Assembly: GCA_900547835.1 (NCBI GenBank)
Contig: URIJ01000053.1
Span: 1-11,795 of the forward strand
Length of the DNA stretch: 11,795 nt
DNA from: an uncultured Collinsella sp.
GTDB taxonomy: Bacteria; Actinomycetota; Coriobacteriia; Coriobacteriales; Coriobacteriaceae
Direction: 5' to 3'
Of this stretch, positions 1-7,956 are shown in pieces; position 1 is the first letter of the stretch, and each line of letters starts with the position of its first letter. The position numbers and the translations under genes were made by a program. The notes under the pieces are model-generated. The model was not told where the DNA came from. It searched no databases and saw nothing but the letters and a program-made list of their open reading frames with translations.

Positions 1-70
1 CCACACAAATCGGAACGATGATCTGCATGTGCCCCGCGAGGAACTTCCCCAGTCCAGCCCATTGCTTCAT
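1..70 (-). CDS. N-terminus of a divergent gene, probably a membrane protein (partial)
   Basis: Reading leftwards from an ATG at 70-68 gives 23 open codons to the window edge. The peptide begins MKQWAGLGKFLAGH and continues into a hydrophobic run (MQIIVPICV), which looks like the start of a first membrane segment. A Shine-Dalgarno-like AGGGAG sits at 87-82, 11 nt before the ATG. Such an N-terminus would fit a transporter, for example of the bile acid:sodium symporter type, but too little is visible to name it. The gene is transcribed away from recJ, so 71-292 would be a divergent control region. Confidence 0.4.
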   Translation of the reverse strand, partial: MKQWAGLGKFLAGHMQIIVPICV

Positions 71-208
71 ATGCCCCGCGACTCCCTTTATCCGCGAACT
101 TGTTTGTATGGATATGCTAGACGCTCGTATGTGTCCGTGCGGCTGAAACGCTCGATTGTTTCGAGGGCATTACCGCCATCGTTTGCCGAAACCGCGGCGC
201 ACCGCGGC

Positions 209-236
209 GTTTTGCGTCCGCGCTGCACGGTATAAT
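209..236 (+). promoter_or_regulatory. Probable promoter of the recJ-relA operon
   Basis: A perfect TATAAT lies at 231-236. The -35 side is weak: GTTTTG at 209-214 with a 16-bp spacer is the best I can offer. Transcription would begin near 243, leaving about 50 nt of leader before the first ATG at 293. The rest of 71-292 shows only a short direct repeat (CCGCGGCG at about 192-209) and a small hairpin near 152-166, with no gene I can support. Confidence 0.5.
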
Positions 237-292
237 AAATCCGTTCAACAGATCTGCCTGCCGAAGCGGGCATACACAGAGGACTCATCGCT

Positions 293-358
293 ATGAACCG
301 TGAGAGGTATCGCGGCGACCTGCCCCTATCGGGGGTGGGCGCCTATGTCATCGCTTAA
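293..358 (+). CDS. Small leader ORF overlapping the start of recJ (21 aa)
   Basis: The ATG at 293 has the best ribosome binding site in this region: AGAGGA at 278-283, 9 nt upstream. The peptide starts MNRERYRGDLPL and ends GAYVIA before TAA at 356-358. It overlaps the recJ ATG at 345 by 14 nt in a different frame, so ribosomes finishing here could restart at recJ. No homology is recognised. It may be a translational coupling leader, or simply a chance ORF that borrows the site of a recJ start at GTG 300. Confidence 0.35.
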   Translation: MNRERYRGDLPLSGVGAYVIA

Positions 359-3300
359 GACGACGCATCGCTGGGCGGTCGCTCGGCAAAACCCCGAGCT
401 CGAAAAGGAGCTTTCGGCTGGCCTGGGCATACCCGGGCTGGTGGCGCGCATTATGGTTGCGCACGGCATTACATCCATCGAGGAAGGCCAACTGTTTTTG
501 ACGCCTTCGCTCGATCGCGACTGGGCCGACCCACTCATTATCCCGGGCATGTCGGTCGTTGCCGACCGCGTCGAGCGTGCTATTCGCAACCACGAGCACA
601 TTGCAGTCTTTGGCGATTTTGACGTTGACGGTATTACGTCGACCTGCCTGTTGACCGAGGCGCTGCGCACGTTTGGCGCCGATGTCACGCCGTTTATTCC
701 GCATCGCTTTGATGAGGGCTACGGTCTTTCGCGCGCGGCGCTCGACCGCGTTAACGAGCTCGCTCGCCCCCAGCTGATCGTGACCGTCGATAACGGCATT
801 GCCGCCAAGGAAGAGGTTTCCTATCTGGAGAGCCTGGGGATCGATTTGGTGGTCACGGACCATCACGAGCCCTCCGACCAGGTGCCGCAGGGTGTGCCCC
901 TGACCGACCCCAAGCTCGAAGACGAGGGCCCCTCGCGTGAGCTTGCCGGTGCTGGTGTGGCGCTCAAGCTGGTGCAAGTCCTGGGTGAGCGCCTGGGCAA
1001 GCCGTCGTATTGGCGTTCGCTAATCGAGGTCGCGGCGCTGGGCACCGTGTCCGACATGATGCCGCTCACGCCCGAGAATCGCGCGCTGGTTGCCGAGGGC
1101 ATCCAGCAGATGCGCGTAACCGCTCGCCCCGGCTATATCGCGCTTGCCGCGCTCGCCAAGGCGGACCTTTCGAGCATTACGGCGGATGGCCTGTCATTCT
1201 CGCTCATTCCCCGCTTAAACGCTGCCGGTCGCATGGCTGATCCCAAGCTGGCGCTCGACCTGCTGCTTGCCCGCGATCCCATCGAAGCAAGCGCGCTGGC
1301 GGCTGAGCTCGAGGAAATCAACCGCCAGCGCCGTGAGATCGAGGCGGAGCTCACGCGCGATGCCATGGCAAAGGTCGAGGAGACCTATGACGGCGGGCGC
1401 GCGATCGTCGTGGGCGGCGAAGGCTGGCACGAGGGCGTCAAGGGCATCGTGGCAAGCCGTCTGACCAACCGCTATCACGTGCCGGCGCTGCTGTTCTCGA
1501 TCGAGGACGGTATCGCGCGCGGCTCTGGTCGCTCGGTGGGCAAAGTTAACCTGTTTGACGCCGTCGAGCGCTGTTCCGACCTGCTGATTCGTCGCGGCGG
1601 ACATGCCGGTGCGGTGGGTGTGACCATCGAGGCATCCAAGCTCGATGAGTTCCGCCGTCGCCTTTCCGTCGTGTTGTCCGAGCTTCCCGCCGAGGACTTT
1701 GAGGACACCGACGAGGTTGCCGCCACGGTCGACCTTTCCGAGCTGAATATCGAGACTATAGAGCAGATTTCCCGTCTTGAGCCGTTTGGCCAGGGCAACA
1801 AGGTGCCGCTGTTGGCCGCCGAGGGCGTGACGATGTGCGATCGCGCCGTGGTGGGAAAAACCGGCGAGCACATGCGCTTTGTGGCGACCGATGGCGCCGC
1901 GAGTGTGCCGGCTATTATGTTCCGCGTGCCGCAAATCGATAAGCTCATCAACTGCGATAGCGCTGTCGACTTGGTGTTCGAGGCCGTTGCCGAGCATTGG
2001 CAGGGTCGTGTGAAGCCCAAGCTCATGGTCAAGGATGTTCTGGTCCGCGATACCACGCTGCCCAGCGTCGACGATCCGGCATGCGAGCTTCGTCGTGGCG
2101 TGCAGCCGGCGGATTCCGGCCTGCGCTTGGAGTCGCGCAAGCGCGAGACGCTCGCCCAGCTTTCCTATACCGAGCTGACGCGCTCGCTTATCCATAGCTT
2201 TATCGGCTCGAACCAGCCACATCGCGCGCAGGTCGAGGCGCTCGATGCCCTGGCCGATCACCAAAGTGTTCTGGCCGTTATGGGAACGGGGCGCGGCAAG
2301 TCGCTCATCTTCCATGTGCATGCCGCGCGTGAGGCGGTGCTTCGCGGACGTTCGAGCATCTTTGTCTATCCGCTGCGTGCGCTCGTTGCCGACCAGGCCT
2401 ATCACCTCTCGTCGACGATGGCAGCGCTCGGTATTGGTGTTGGCGTGCTGACCGGCGAGACCGTGGAGGCCGCACGCGATGATGTGTTCGCCGGCCTAGC
2501 TTCGGGCCGCACCGGTATCGTGCTCACGACGCCCGAGTTCCTGTCTATCCACCGTGACCGCTTCGCACGTTCGGGCCGCATCGGCTTTGTCGTTATCGAC
2601 GAGGCGCACCACGCCGGCCTTGCCAAGGGCGGCGACCGCAGCGCCTATCTCGACATGCCCGATATCCTCAAAGCCCTGGGCGACCCGGTCGTTATGGCTG
2701 CGACGGCCACCGCGACGGCTCCGGTCGTGGCCGAGCTTGCCCGCATGCTGCCGATCACTCGCACGGTGGTCGACGAGACGGTGCGCGAGAACCTGCGGCT
2801 CGAGGACGACCGTGATCTTGCAAGTCGCGAGAACCGTTTGGTGTCGATTGTGGCGACGGGGGAAAAGACCGTCATCTACGTCAATTCGCGCGACCAGTCC
2901 GTGGCGCTCGCCAAGACGTTGCGCAAGCGTGTGCCCGATTGCGCAACCCATATCGCGTTCTATAACGCGGGGCTTGCGCGTTCCGATCGCCGTCGCGTGG
3001 AGGAAGCATTCCGAGACGGAAGCCTCAGCTGCATCGTCTCGACATCTGCCTTTGGCGAGGGCGTCAACCTTCCCGATATTCGCCATGTCGTGCTCTATCA
3101 CATGCCGTTTGGCGGCATTGAGTTTAACCAGATGAGCGGCCGTGCCGGTCGCGATGGCCAGCCCGCCGTGATCCATCTGCTCTATTCGTCGCGCGACGCC
3201 CGCATTAACGAGCGCCTACTCGACTGCTATGCGCCCGAGCGCGACGAGCTCGTCACGCTCTATCGCGCGCTGCAGACCATGTGGCGCTCCAACCGCGGCA

Positions 3301-3632
3301 AGACCGGGGACGATTCCTTTAGCGCGAGCGATATCGACATCGCGCAGATGTGCCTTGCCATCGATGCTCGCACGCCGGTCGACGAGCGTTCGGTGGAAAG
3401 CGGCCTGGGAATCTTCGAAGAGCTTGGTTTTTGTCGAGTTTCGGGGTTTGACGACACCCGTCGCATCGCGATGGCCGAAAACCCCGGCCGCGTGCAATTG
3501 AGCAGGTCAATTCGCTATTTGGAGGGCTTGCGCTCGCGCATGGAGTTCTCGGCTTTCCGGAGTTGGGCGCTCGATTCGTGCGCTTCTGATATGCTAGCCA
3601 AAGTTAACCGCCCGATCGTACCGCGGGCCTAG
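345..3632 (+). CDS. recJ: Single-stranded-DNA exonuclease RecJ fused to a RecQ-like SF2 helicase
   Basis: The 1095-aa protein (counted from ATG 345) combines 5'-3' ssDNA exonuclease and helicase modules, so it should process DNA ends and gaps in recombinational repair in the cytoplasm. RecJ part: GDFDVDG with D91, D93 and D95; D149-N-G; DHH at 172-174; the DHHA1 motif GGHAG at 418-422; and an OB-like stretch beginning near LEPFGQGN at 478. Helicase part: Walker A GTGRGKS with K652, DEAH-H at 752-756, TAT at 787-789, the motif V segment FGEGVNLPD, and motif VI QMSGRAGRDG with arginines 933 and 936. No RecQ zinc-binding cysteine cluster or HRDC domain is visible. The last ~130 residues resemble the C-terminal winged domain of Firmicutes RecJ, so the helicase appears to lie inside a RecJ framework. 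Ordinary RecJ is about 570-790 aa. ATG 345 gives the usual short RecJ N-terminus. GTG 300 in the same frame would add 15 residues but stands 16 nt from AGAGGA. The relA ATG follows 15 nt after the stop. Confidence 0.93.
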   Translation: MSSLKTTHRWAVARQNPELEKELSAGLGIPGLVARIMVAHGITSIEEGQLFLTPSLDRDWADPLIIPGMSVVADRVERAIRNHEHIAVFGDFDVDGITSTCLLTEALRTFGADVTPFIPHRFDEGYGLSRAALDRVNELARPQLIVTVDNGIAAKEEVSYLESLGIDLVVTDHHEPSDQVPQGVPLTDPKLEDEGPSRELAGAGVALKLVQVLGERLGKPSYWRSLIEVAALGTVSDMMPLTPENRALVAEGIQQMRVTARPGYIALAALAKADLSSITADGLSFSLIPRLNAAGRMADPKLALDLLLARDPIEASALAAELEEINRQRREIEAELTRDAMAKVEETYDGGRAIVVGGEGWHEGVKGIVASRLTNRYHVPALLFSIEDGIARGSGRSVGKVNLFDAVERCSDLLIRRGGHAGAVGVTIEASKLDEFRRRLSVVLSELPAEDFEDTDEVAATVDLSELNIETIEQISRLEPFGQGNKVPLLAAEGVTMCDRAVVGKTGEHMRFVATDGAASVPAIMFRVPQIDKLINCDSAVDLVFEAVAEHWQGRVKPKLMVKDVLVRDTTLPSVDDPACELRRGVQPADSGLRLESRKRETLAQLSYTELTRSLIHSFIGSNQPHRAQVEALDALADHQSVLAVMGTGRGKSLIFHVHAAREAVLRGRSSIFVYPLRALVADQAYHLSSTMAALGIGVGVLTGETVEAARDDVFAGLASGRTGIVLTTPEFLSIHRDRFARSGRIGFVVIDEAHHAGLAKGGDRSAYLDMPDILKALGDPVVMAATATATAPVVAELARMLPITRTVVDETVRENLRLEDDRDLASRENRLVSIVATGEKTVIYVNSRDQSVALAKTLRKRVPDCATHIAFYNAGLARSDRRRVEEAFRDGSLSCIVSTSAFGEGVNLPDIRHVVLYHMPFGGIEFNQMSGRAGRDGQPAVIHLLYSSRDARINERLLDCYAPERDELVTLYRALQTMWRSNRGKTGDDSFSASDIDIAQMCLAIDARTPVDERSVESGLGIFEELGFCRVSGFDDTRRIAMAENPGRVQLSRSIRYLEGLRSRMEFSAFRSWALDSCASDMLAKVNRPIVPRA

Positions 3633-3647
3633 GGGAAGGGGACCTCG

Positions 3648-6008
3648 ATGGATGCCGCAGCCCGTACCGCCCATGATTCCACCCTCCAGCCGTTTTCGGA
3701 GATGGAGCACTATAAGCATGCCGATGAGCTGCCGCCCGAGATTATGGCGGACAGCTACGACAAGCTGGAGCGCCTGTGCCTCAAATATATGAATGAGGAT
3801 GACTTCTCCAAGGTGGAGCAGGCCTACTGCTTTGCTGCCGAGAAGCATTGCAACCAAAAGCGGCGCTCGGGTGAGATGTACATCAACCATCCCGTCGAGG
3901 TTGCCATCATTTTGGCCGATCTCAAGATGGACTGCGATGTGGTGTGCGCCGCGCTGCTGCACGATACCGTTGAGGATACAGAGACCTCGCTTGCCGATGT
4001 TTCCGGCCTGTTTGGCGATACGGTGGCCGAGCTCGTCGATGGCGTGACCAAGCTCACCAACATCGAAGTCGACAGCATGGACGAGAAGCAGGCCCTCACG
4101 CTGCGCAAGATGTTCCTCGCCATGTCCAAGGACATCCGCGTCATTATCGTTAAGCTTGCCGACCGCCTGCATAACATGCGTACGCTGGCGGCCCTTCGCG
4201 AGGACCGTCGCCTGTTTAAGGCTCGCGAGACCATGGACGTGTATGCGCCCCTGGCCGACCGTCTGGGCATGAGCTCCATTAAATGGGAGCTCGAGGACCT
4301 GTCCTTCTTCTACCTTGAACCCGACGCCTACCAGCGCATCGCGCGCATGGTGGCGGAGTCGCGCGAGGTCCGTGAGCGCTATCTGGCCGAGACCATCAAG
4401 ACACTCACCGACGAACTCAACCGCATTGGCCTGGAGGACTTCCAGATTAACGGCCGTTCCAAGCACTATTGGTCCATCTACCAAAAGATGAAGCGCAAGG
4501 GCAAGGAATTCTCCGAGATCTACGACCTGGTGGCACTGCGTGTCATCACGCATTCGGTGCGCGATTGCTACTCCACGCTCGGTGCGGTGCATACGCTGTG
4601 GCACCCCATGCCTGGTCGCTTTAAAGACTATATCGCCATGCCCAAGGTCAATAACTACCAGTCGCTCCACACGACGGTCATCGGCCCTACGGCTCGTCCG
4701 CTCGAGATTCAGATTCGAACCTACGAGATGCATGAGCAGGCCGAGTACGGCATTGCCGCCCACTGGCTATATAAGAAGTCGGGCGGATCGTCTGCTTCCA
4801 AGACCAATGACGCTCAACGTTTGGACGACCAGATCAACTGGCTCAAGCATTCACTCGATTGGGCTGCGTCTGATGAGATCACCGACGCCAAGGAATACCT
4901 GCATTCGCTGAAGGTCGACCTCTTCGATCAGGAGATCTTCGTCTTTACGCCCAAGGGCGAGGTCATGGCGCTTCGTGCCGGCTCCACGCCGCTCGACTTT
5001 GCCTATGCCGTTCACACCGAGGTGGGAAACCATTGCGTCGGCGCCAAAATCAACGGTGCGGTGGCTCCGCTCACGCACGAGATTAAGACGGGTGACCGTG
5101 TCGAGATCCTGACTAACAAGAGTTCCAAGCCGTCGCGTGATTGGCTCAAGATCGTTAAGACGCCTTCCGCCAAGTCAAAGATCCGCCGCTATTTTGCCGC
5201 TGCGACCAAGGATGACGACGCTGCTGCCGGCCGCGATATGCTGGCCAAGGACCTGCGGAAGCGTGGCTATGGCATTTCTACGCCGCGTTCGACGCGTGCG
5301 CTCAACGCCGTAGCGGAGCAGTTTAACTTCAAGCAGCTCGAGGACCTGTTTGCCGCCGTCGGCGCCGGCAAGGTTGCCCCGCGCGCTGTGGGTAACAAGG
5401 TCGAGCAAATCTTGGACCCCAAGCCCGAGGAACAGCTCACCAAGGCCGAGGCTATCGCCGAGGTCGTGAAACAGCCGGCCCGCGGCTCCAACCGCAAGCC
5501 GCAAAAGCGTGGCAAGAGCGCAAGTAACGGCATTATCGTCAAGGGCGAGAGCAACAGCGGCCTGCTGGTCCGTCTGGCTCATTGCTGCAACCCCGTGACG
5601 GGCGACGACATCGTCGGCTTCATCACGCGCGGTCGTGGCGTTTCGGTACATCGCGCCAACTGCCCCAACGTCAAGGGTCTTATGGAACATCCCGAGCGCA
5701 TGATCGATGTGGGGTGGGACGGCGCTGCCGACACCCTCTTCCAGGTCGAGATCGTGGTCGAGTGCCTGGACCGCATGGGCCTGCTCAAGGATGTCACCAT
5801 TGCCATTGGCGATGCGGGCGGCAATATCCTTTCTGCCGCCACGTCGACCAACCGCGAGGGTATTGCAACCCTGCGCTTTATGGTCGAGATCTCGGACGCG
5901 AGTGGTCTGGATCCGCTGCTGGCTTCCATCAGCAGTGTCGATTCGGTCTACGACGCTCGCCGTCTTATGCCCGGCGAAGGCGGAGCTCAGCTCAAGCGCC
6001 GTGTGTAG
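3648..6008 (+). CDS. relA: Bifunctional (p)ppGpp synthetase/hydrolase (Rel/SpoT family)
   Basis: This long RSH enzyme (786 aa) makes (p)ppGpp from ATP and GTP/GDP when uncharged tRNA stalls ribosomes, and hydrolyses it when starvation ends. The HD hydrolase domain is intact, with H81 and HDTVED at 105-110. In the synthetase domain R324-F-K326-D327 is the RxKD form typical of bifunctional enzymes rather than the ExDD of monofunctional E. coli RelA, and the catalytic glutamate lies in EIQIRT (E353). A TGS domain follows at about 425-490, a helical region, then the zinc-finger region with H645-C646-C647 and H668/C672, and an ACT domain at about 700-775. All parts of a full-length Rel are present. 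The ribosome binding site GGGGAAGGGG is at 3632-3641. It is co-transcribed with recJ; recJ and relA are also neighbours in Firmicutes, where apt usually lies between them. Confidence 0.97.
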   Translation: MDAAARTAHDSTLQPFSEMEHYKHADELPPEIMADSYDKLERLCLKYMNEDDFSKVEQAYCFAAEKHCNQKRRSGEMYINHPVEVAIILADLKMDCDVVCAALLHDTVEDTETSLADVSGLFGDTVAELVDGVTKLTNIEVDSMDEKQALTLRKMFLAMSKDIRVIIVKLADRLHNMRTLAALREDRRLFKARETMDVYAPLADRLGMSSIKWELEDLSFFYLEPDAYQRIARMVAESREVRERYLAETIKTLTDELNRIGLEDFQINGRSKHYWSIYQKMKRKGKEFSEIYDLVALRVITHSVRDCYSTLGAVHTLWHPMPGRFKDYIAMPKVNNYQSLHTTVIGPTARPLEIQIRTYEMHEQAEYGIAAHWLYKKSGGSSASKTNDAQRLDDQINWLKHSLDWAASDEITDAKEYLHSLKVDLFDQEIFVFTPKGEVMALRAGSTPLDFAYAVHTEVGNHCVGAKINGAVAPLTHEIKTGDRVEILTNKSSKPSRDWLKIVKTPSAKSKIRRYFAAATKDDDAAAGRDMLAKDLRKRGYGISTPRSTRALNAVAEQFNFKQLEDLFAAVGAGKVAPRAVGNKVEQILDPKPEEQLTKAEAIAEVVKQPARGSNRKPQKRGKSASNGIIVKGESNSGLLVRLAHCCNPVTGDDIVGFITRGRGVSVHRANCPNVKGLMEHPERMIDVGWDGAADTLFQVEIVVECLDRMGLLKDVTIAIGDAGGNILSAATSTNREGIATLRFMVEISDASGLDPLLASISSVDSVYDARRLMPGEGGAQLKRRV

Positions 6009-6041
6009 GTGCGAGAGCCTCTCAGCATCATAGATATTGGT

Positions 6042-6079
6042 TACGTTCGAGGCATCGTTTGGTGCCTCGAACGTATTTT
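6042..6079 (+). terminator. Hairpin between relA and the MBL hydrolase gene
   Basis: A perfect 13-bp stem (TACGTTCGAGGCA at 6042-6054 pairing with 6063-6075) encloses an 8-nt loop and is followed by only four T residues. It starts 33 nt after the relA stop and ends just before the ribosome binding site of the next gene. With so short a T tract it may be a leaky terminator or an mRNA-processing/stabilising stem that lowers expression of the downstream gene. Confidence 0.65.
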
Positions 6080-6096
6080 AGAAGGAGGGTATGCGC

Positions 6097-6780
6097 ATGG
6101 GCGATATGACTTTGGACCTGACACCCCGAGGTGCGGCTTCGATTGAGGCGCTCGTCAACGGCCCCATTCAGACCAACAGTTACGCCGTGATTTCGAATGA
6201 CGAGTGCTTAATCGTCGATCCGGCGTGGGAGGGCGAGCGTCTTGTGGAGCATATCCGCACCGCGCATCCCGAAGTTCGCGTACTCGGCTCTGTCTGCACG
6301 CACGGTCATGCCGACCATGTTGGCGGGGTCGCCGGGGTTCGAGCTGTCGTTGGCGACAGCGCGCTATATGAGTTGTGCGCTAAGGACGTGACGGTACCTC
6401 GCGCAAATATCGAGGAGCAGCGCGCCATGTGGGGTATCGAGACACCCGATCCGGGTGAGCCGACGCGTTTGCTTGCCGAGGGCGATACAATCGAGGTGGG
6501 CGACGTCTGCCTGCAGGTGATCGAGACGCCGGGGCATACGCCGGGCGGCATCGTCCTGTTCGCCGCGACCGAGCAGGGGAACATCGCCTTTGTGGGCGAC
6601 ACGCTTTTCCCGGGCAGCCACGGTCGTACCGATCTTTCCGGCGGTGACGAGGCGGCGATTATGCGCTCGCTCTCCAAACTTGCCAAGACGCTTCCGCCCG
6701 ATACCGTTTGCTTGACGGGCCATGGCGATTCGACCACGATGGCGCGCGAACTTATGCAGAACCCGTTTATGCAGATGTAG
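6097..6780 (+). CDS. MBL-fold metallo-hydrolase, glyoxalase II-like
   Basis: The 227-aa cytoplasmic protein has the metal ligands of the metallo-beta-lactamase superfamily: THGHADH with H69, H71, D73 and H74, then H147 in ETPGHTPGG, D168 in FVGDTLF and H209 in LTGHGD. Length and motif spacing match the short YcbL/YqgX-type glyoxalase II-like hydrolases, which bind two metal ions and cleave thioesters such as S-lactoylglutathione or related substrates. The true substrate cannot be read from the sequence. The ATG at 6097 is chosen because it stands 8 nt from AGGAGG (6083-6088); the in-frame ATG at 6091 is only 2 nt from it. In Clostridia a similar gene commonly follows relA and dtd, which supports membership of the same ancestral cluster. 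Confidence 0.88.
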   Translation: MGDMTLDLTPRGAASIEALVNGPIQTNSYAVISNDECLIVDPAWEGERLVEHIRTAHPEVRVLGSVCTHGHADHVGGVAGVRAVVGDSALYELCAKDVTVPRANIEEQRAMWGIETPDPGEPTRLLAEGDTIEVGDVCLQVIETPGHTPGGIVLFAATEQGNIAFVGDTLFPGSHGRTDLSGGDEAAIMRSLSKLAKTLPPDTVCLTGHGDSTTMARELMQNPFMQM

Positions 6781-6905
6781 GCTCGAAGCCGTCTTTCGAA
6801 CCACGAAGACCGCTCAATCGTCAAGCTATTTTCCCCAGTGGGTCGATTCTGTGGGGCAAACGGTCAAAATTTGTCCAATCGGATGGTATTCGTGAACAAA
6901 CGAAC

Positions 6906-6934
6906 GTTTATGCTCGGGTATGTCGTGGTAAAAT
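6906..6934 (+). promoter_or_regulatory. Probable fba promoter
   Basis: TAAAAT at 6929-6934 is a good -10 box. GTTTAT at 6906-6911 gives a 17-bp spacer but is a weak -35. Transcription would start near 6941, about 34 nt before the ATG. A short inverted repeat (AAACG-AA-CGTTT, 6898-6909) overlaps the -35 and could be an operator, though it is too short to be sure. Between 6781 and 6897 I see no gene. Confidence 0.5.
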
Positions 6935-6974
6935 CTCAGGCGTTATCGGAGCAACCTTACAGGAGGTTTCTTTT

Positions 6975-7841
6975 ATGCTCGTCAACGCAGCAGACATGCT
7001 CAAGAAGGCCGAAGCCGGCAAGTACGGTCTCGGTGCCTTCAACACCAACAACCTCGAGTGGACCCTGGCTATTCTCCAGGCCGCCGAGGAGGCCAAGTCT
7101 CCGCTGATCCTTCAGTGCACCGCTGGTGCCGCTAAGTGGATGGGCGGTTTCAAGGTCTGCGCCGACATGGTCAAGGCTGCCGTCGAGGCCACGGGCGTTA
7201 CCGTTCCCGTCGCCCTTCACCTCGATCATGGTTCTTACGAGGACTGCTTCAAGTGCATCGAGGCCGGCTTCACGTCCATCATGTATGACGGCTCTCACGA
7301 GGAGACCTTCCAGCTTAACCTCGACCGCACCAAGGAGCTCGTTGAGCTTGCCCACTCCAAGGGCATGTCCATCGAGGCCGAGGTCGGCGGCATCGGCGGC
7401 ACCGAGGACGGCGTGACCTCCAACGGCGAGCTCGCTGACCCCGCTGAGTGCAAGCAGATTGCTGACCTGGGCGTCGACTTCCTCGCCTGCGGTATCGGCA
7501 ACATCCACGGCGTGTACCCTGCCGACTGGGCTGGCCTTTCCTTCGAGCGCCTGGGCGAGATCAAGGCTCAGACCGGCGACCTGCCCCTCGTCCTGCACGG
7601 TGGCACCGGCATCCCCGAGGATCAGATCAAGAAGGCCATCTCCCTGGGTATCTCCAAGATCAACGTCAACACCGATCTGCAGCTCGTCTTCGCCAAGGGT
7701 GTTCGCGAGTACATCGAGGCCGGCAAGGATCAGCAGGGCAAGGGCTTTGACCCCCGCAAGCTCCTCAAGCCTGGTCGCGACAACATCGTTGCCCGCACCA
7801 AGGAGCTCATGGAGGAGTTTGGCTCCGTCAACAAGGCGTAA
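6975..7841 (+). CDS. fba: Class II fructose-1,6-bisphosphate aldolase
   Basis: This zinc-dependent aldolase splits fructose-1,6-bisphosphate into dihydroxyacetone phosphate and glyceraldehyde-3-phosphate in glycolysis, and runs in reverse in gluconeogenesis. The 288-aa length and motifs match the short class IIB enzymes such as Bacillus FbaA: GAFNTNNLEW near the N-terminus, HLDHG with D84 (catalytic) and H85 (zinc), E136 in EAEVGG, zinc ligands H178 (NIHGVY) and H208 (LHGGTG), and the phosphate-binding INVNTD. Tagatose-bisphosphate aldolases are close relatives, but no galactitol/tagatose genes are nearby. The ATG at 6975 follows a perfect AGGAGG at 6961-6966; open frame extends further upstream but lies in the preceding gene and the promoter. 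Codons are almost entirely C/G-ending (GCC, GAC, AAG, CTC), as expected of a highly expressed gene. Confidence 0.97.
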   Translation: MLVNAADMLKKAEAGKYGLGAFNTNNLEWTLAILQAAEEAKSPLILQCTAGAAKWMGGFKVCADMVKAAVEATGVTVPVALHLDHGSYEDCFKCIEAGFTSIMYDGSHEETFQLNLDRTKELVELAHSKGMSIEAEVGGIGGTEDGVTSNGELADPAECKQIADLGVDFLACGIGNIHGVYPADWAGLSFERLGEIKAQTGDLPLVLHGGTGIPEDQIKKAISLGISKINVNTDLQLVFAKGVREYIEAGKDQQGKGFDPRKLLKPGRDNIVARTKELMEEFGSVNKA

Positions 7842-7862
7842 GTAACGGTTTAACTTCCCGCC

Positions 7863-7956
7863 GGAGGCCCCGTTTCCCCTACGCTGTTTCCCTCGCGCTC
7901 ACCTGGCTTCGCCAGAAGTCGCGCGACGGAATCAGCTCCGGGGAAACGGGGCCTCC
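7863..7956. repeat. 94-bp nested inverted repeat downstream of fba
   Basis: The outer arms are perfect over 17 bp: GGAGGCCCCGTTTCCCC at 7863-7879 and its reverse complement at 7940-7956. Inside, CTGTTTCCCTCGCGC (from 7884) matches the complement of 7921-7935 with two mismatches, and the centre is CTGGC-TTC-GCCAG (7903-7915). The whole unit can fold into one long stem with few interruptions. It starts 21 bp after the fba stop, so it could end or protect the fba mRNA, yet the T tract after it is poor. The perfect outer arms are typical of REP/MITE-like mobile repeats; I cannot tell which from one locus. Confidence 0.75.

Noticed and set aside
192..209. Direct repeat CCGCGGCG as a regulator site or small repeat array
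   Set aside because: Only two short GC-rich copies, within chance expectation for this base composition; no array.
1215..2405. 396-codon open frame on the minus strand inside recJ
   Set aside because: A shadow of GC-rich codon usage in recJ; the composition is rich in His, Arg and Gln without motifs, while the plus strand encodes clear RecJ and helicase motifs.
3594..4763. 389-codon minus-strand frame opposite relA
   Set aside because: It lies fully over the conserved HD and synthetase domains of relA and shows no domain of its own.
6708..6974. In-frame upstream extension of fba
   Set aside because: It would begin inside the MBL hydrolase gene and cross the fba promoter; AGGAGG and the family N-terminus fix the start at 6975.
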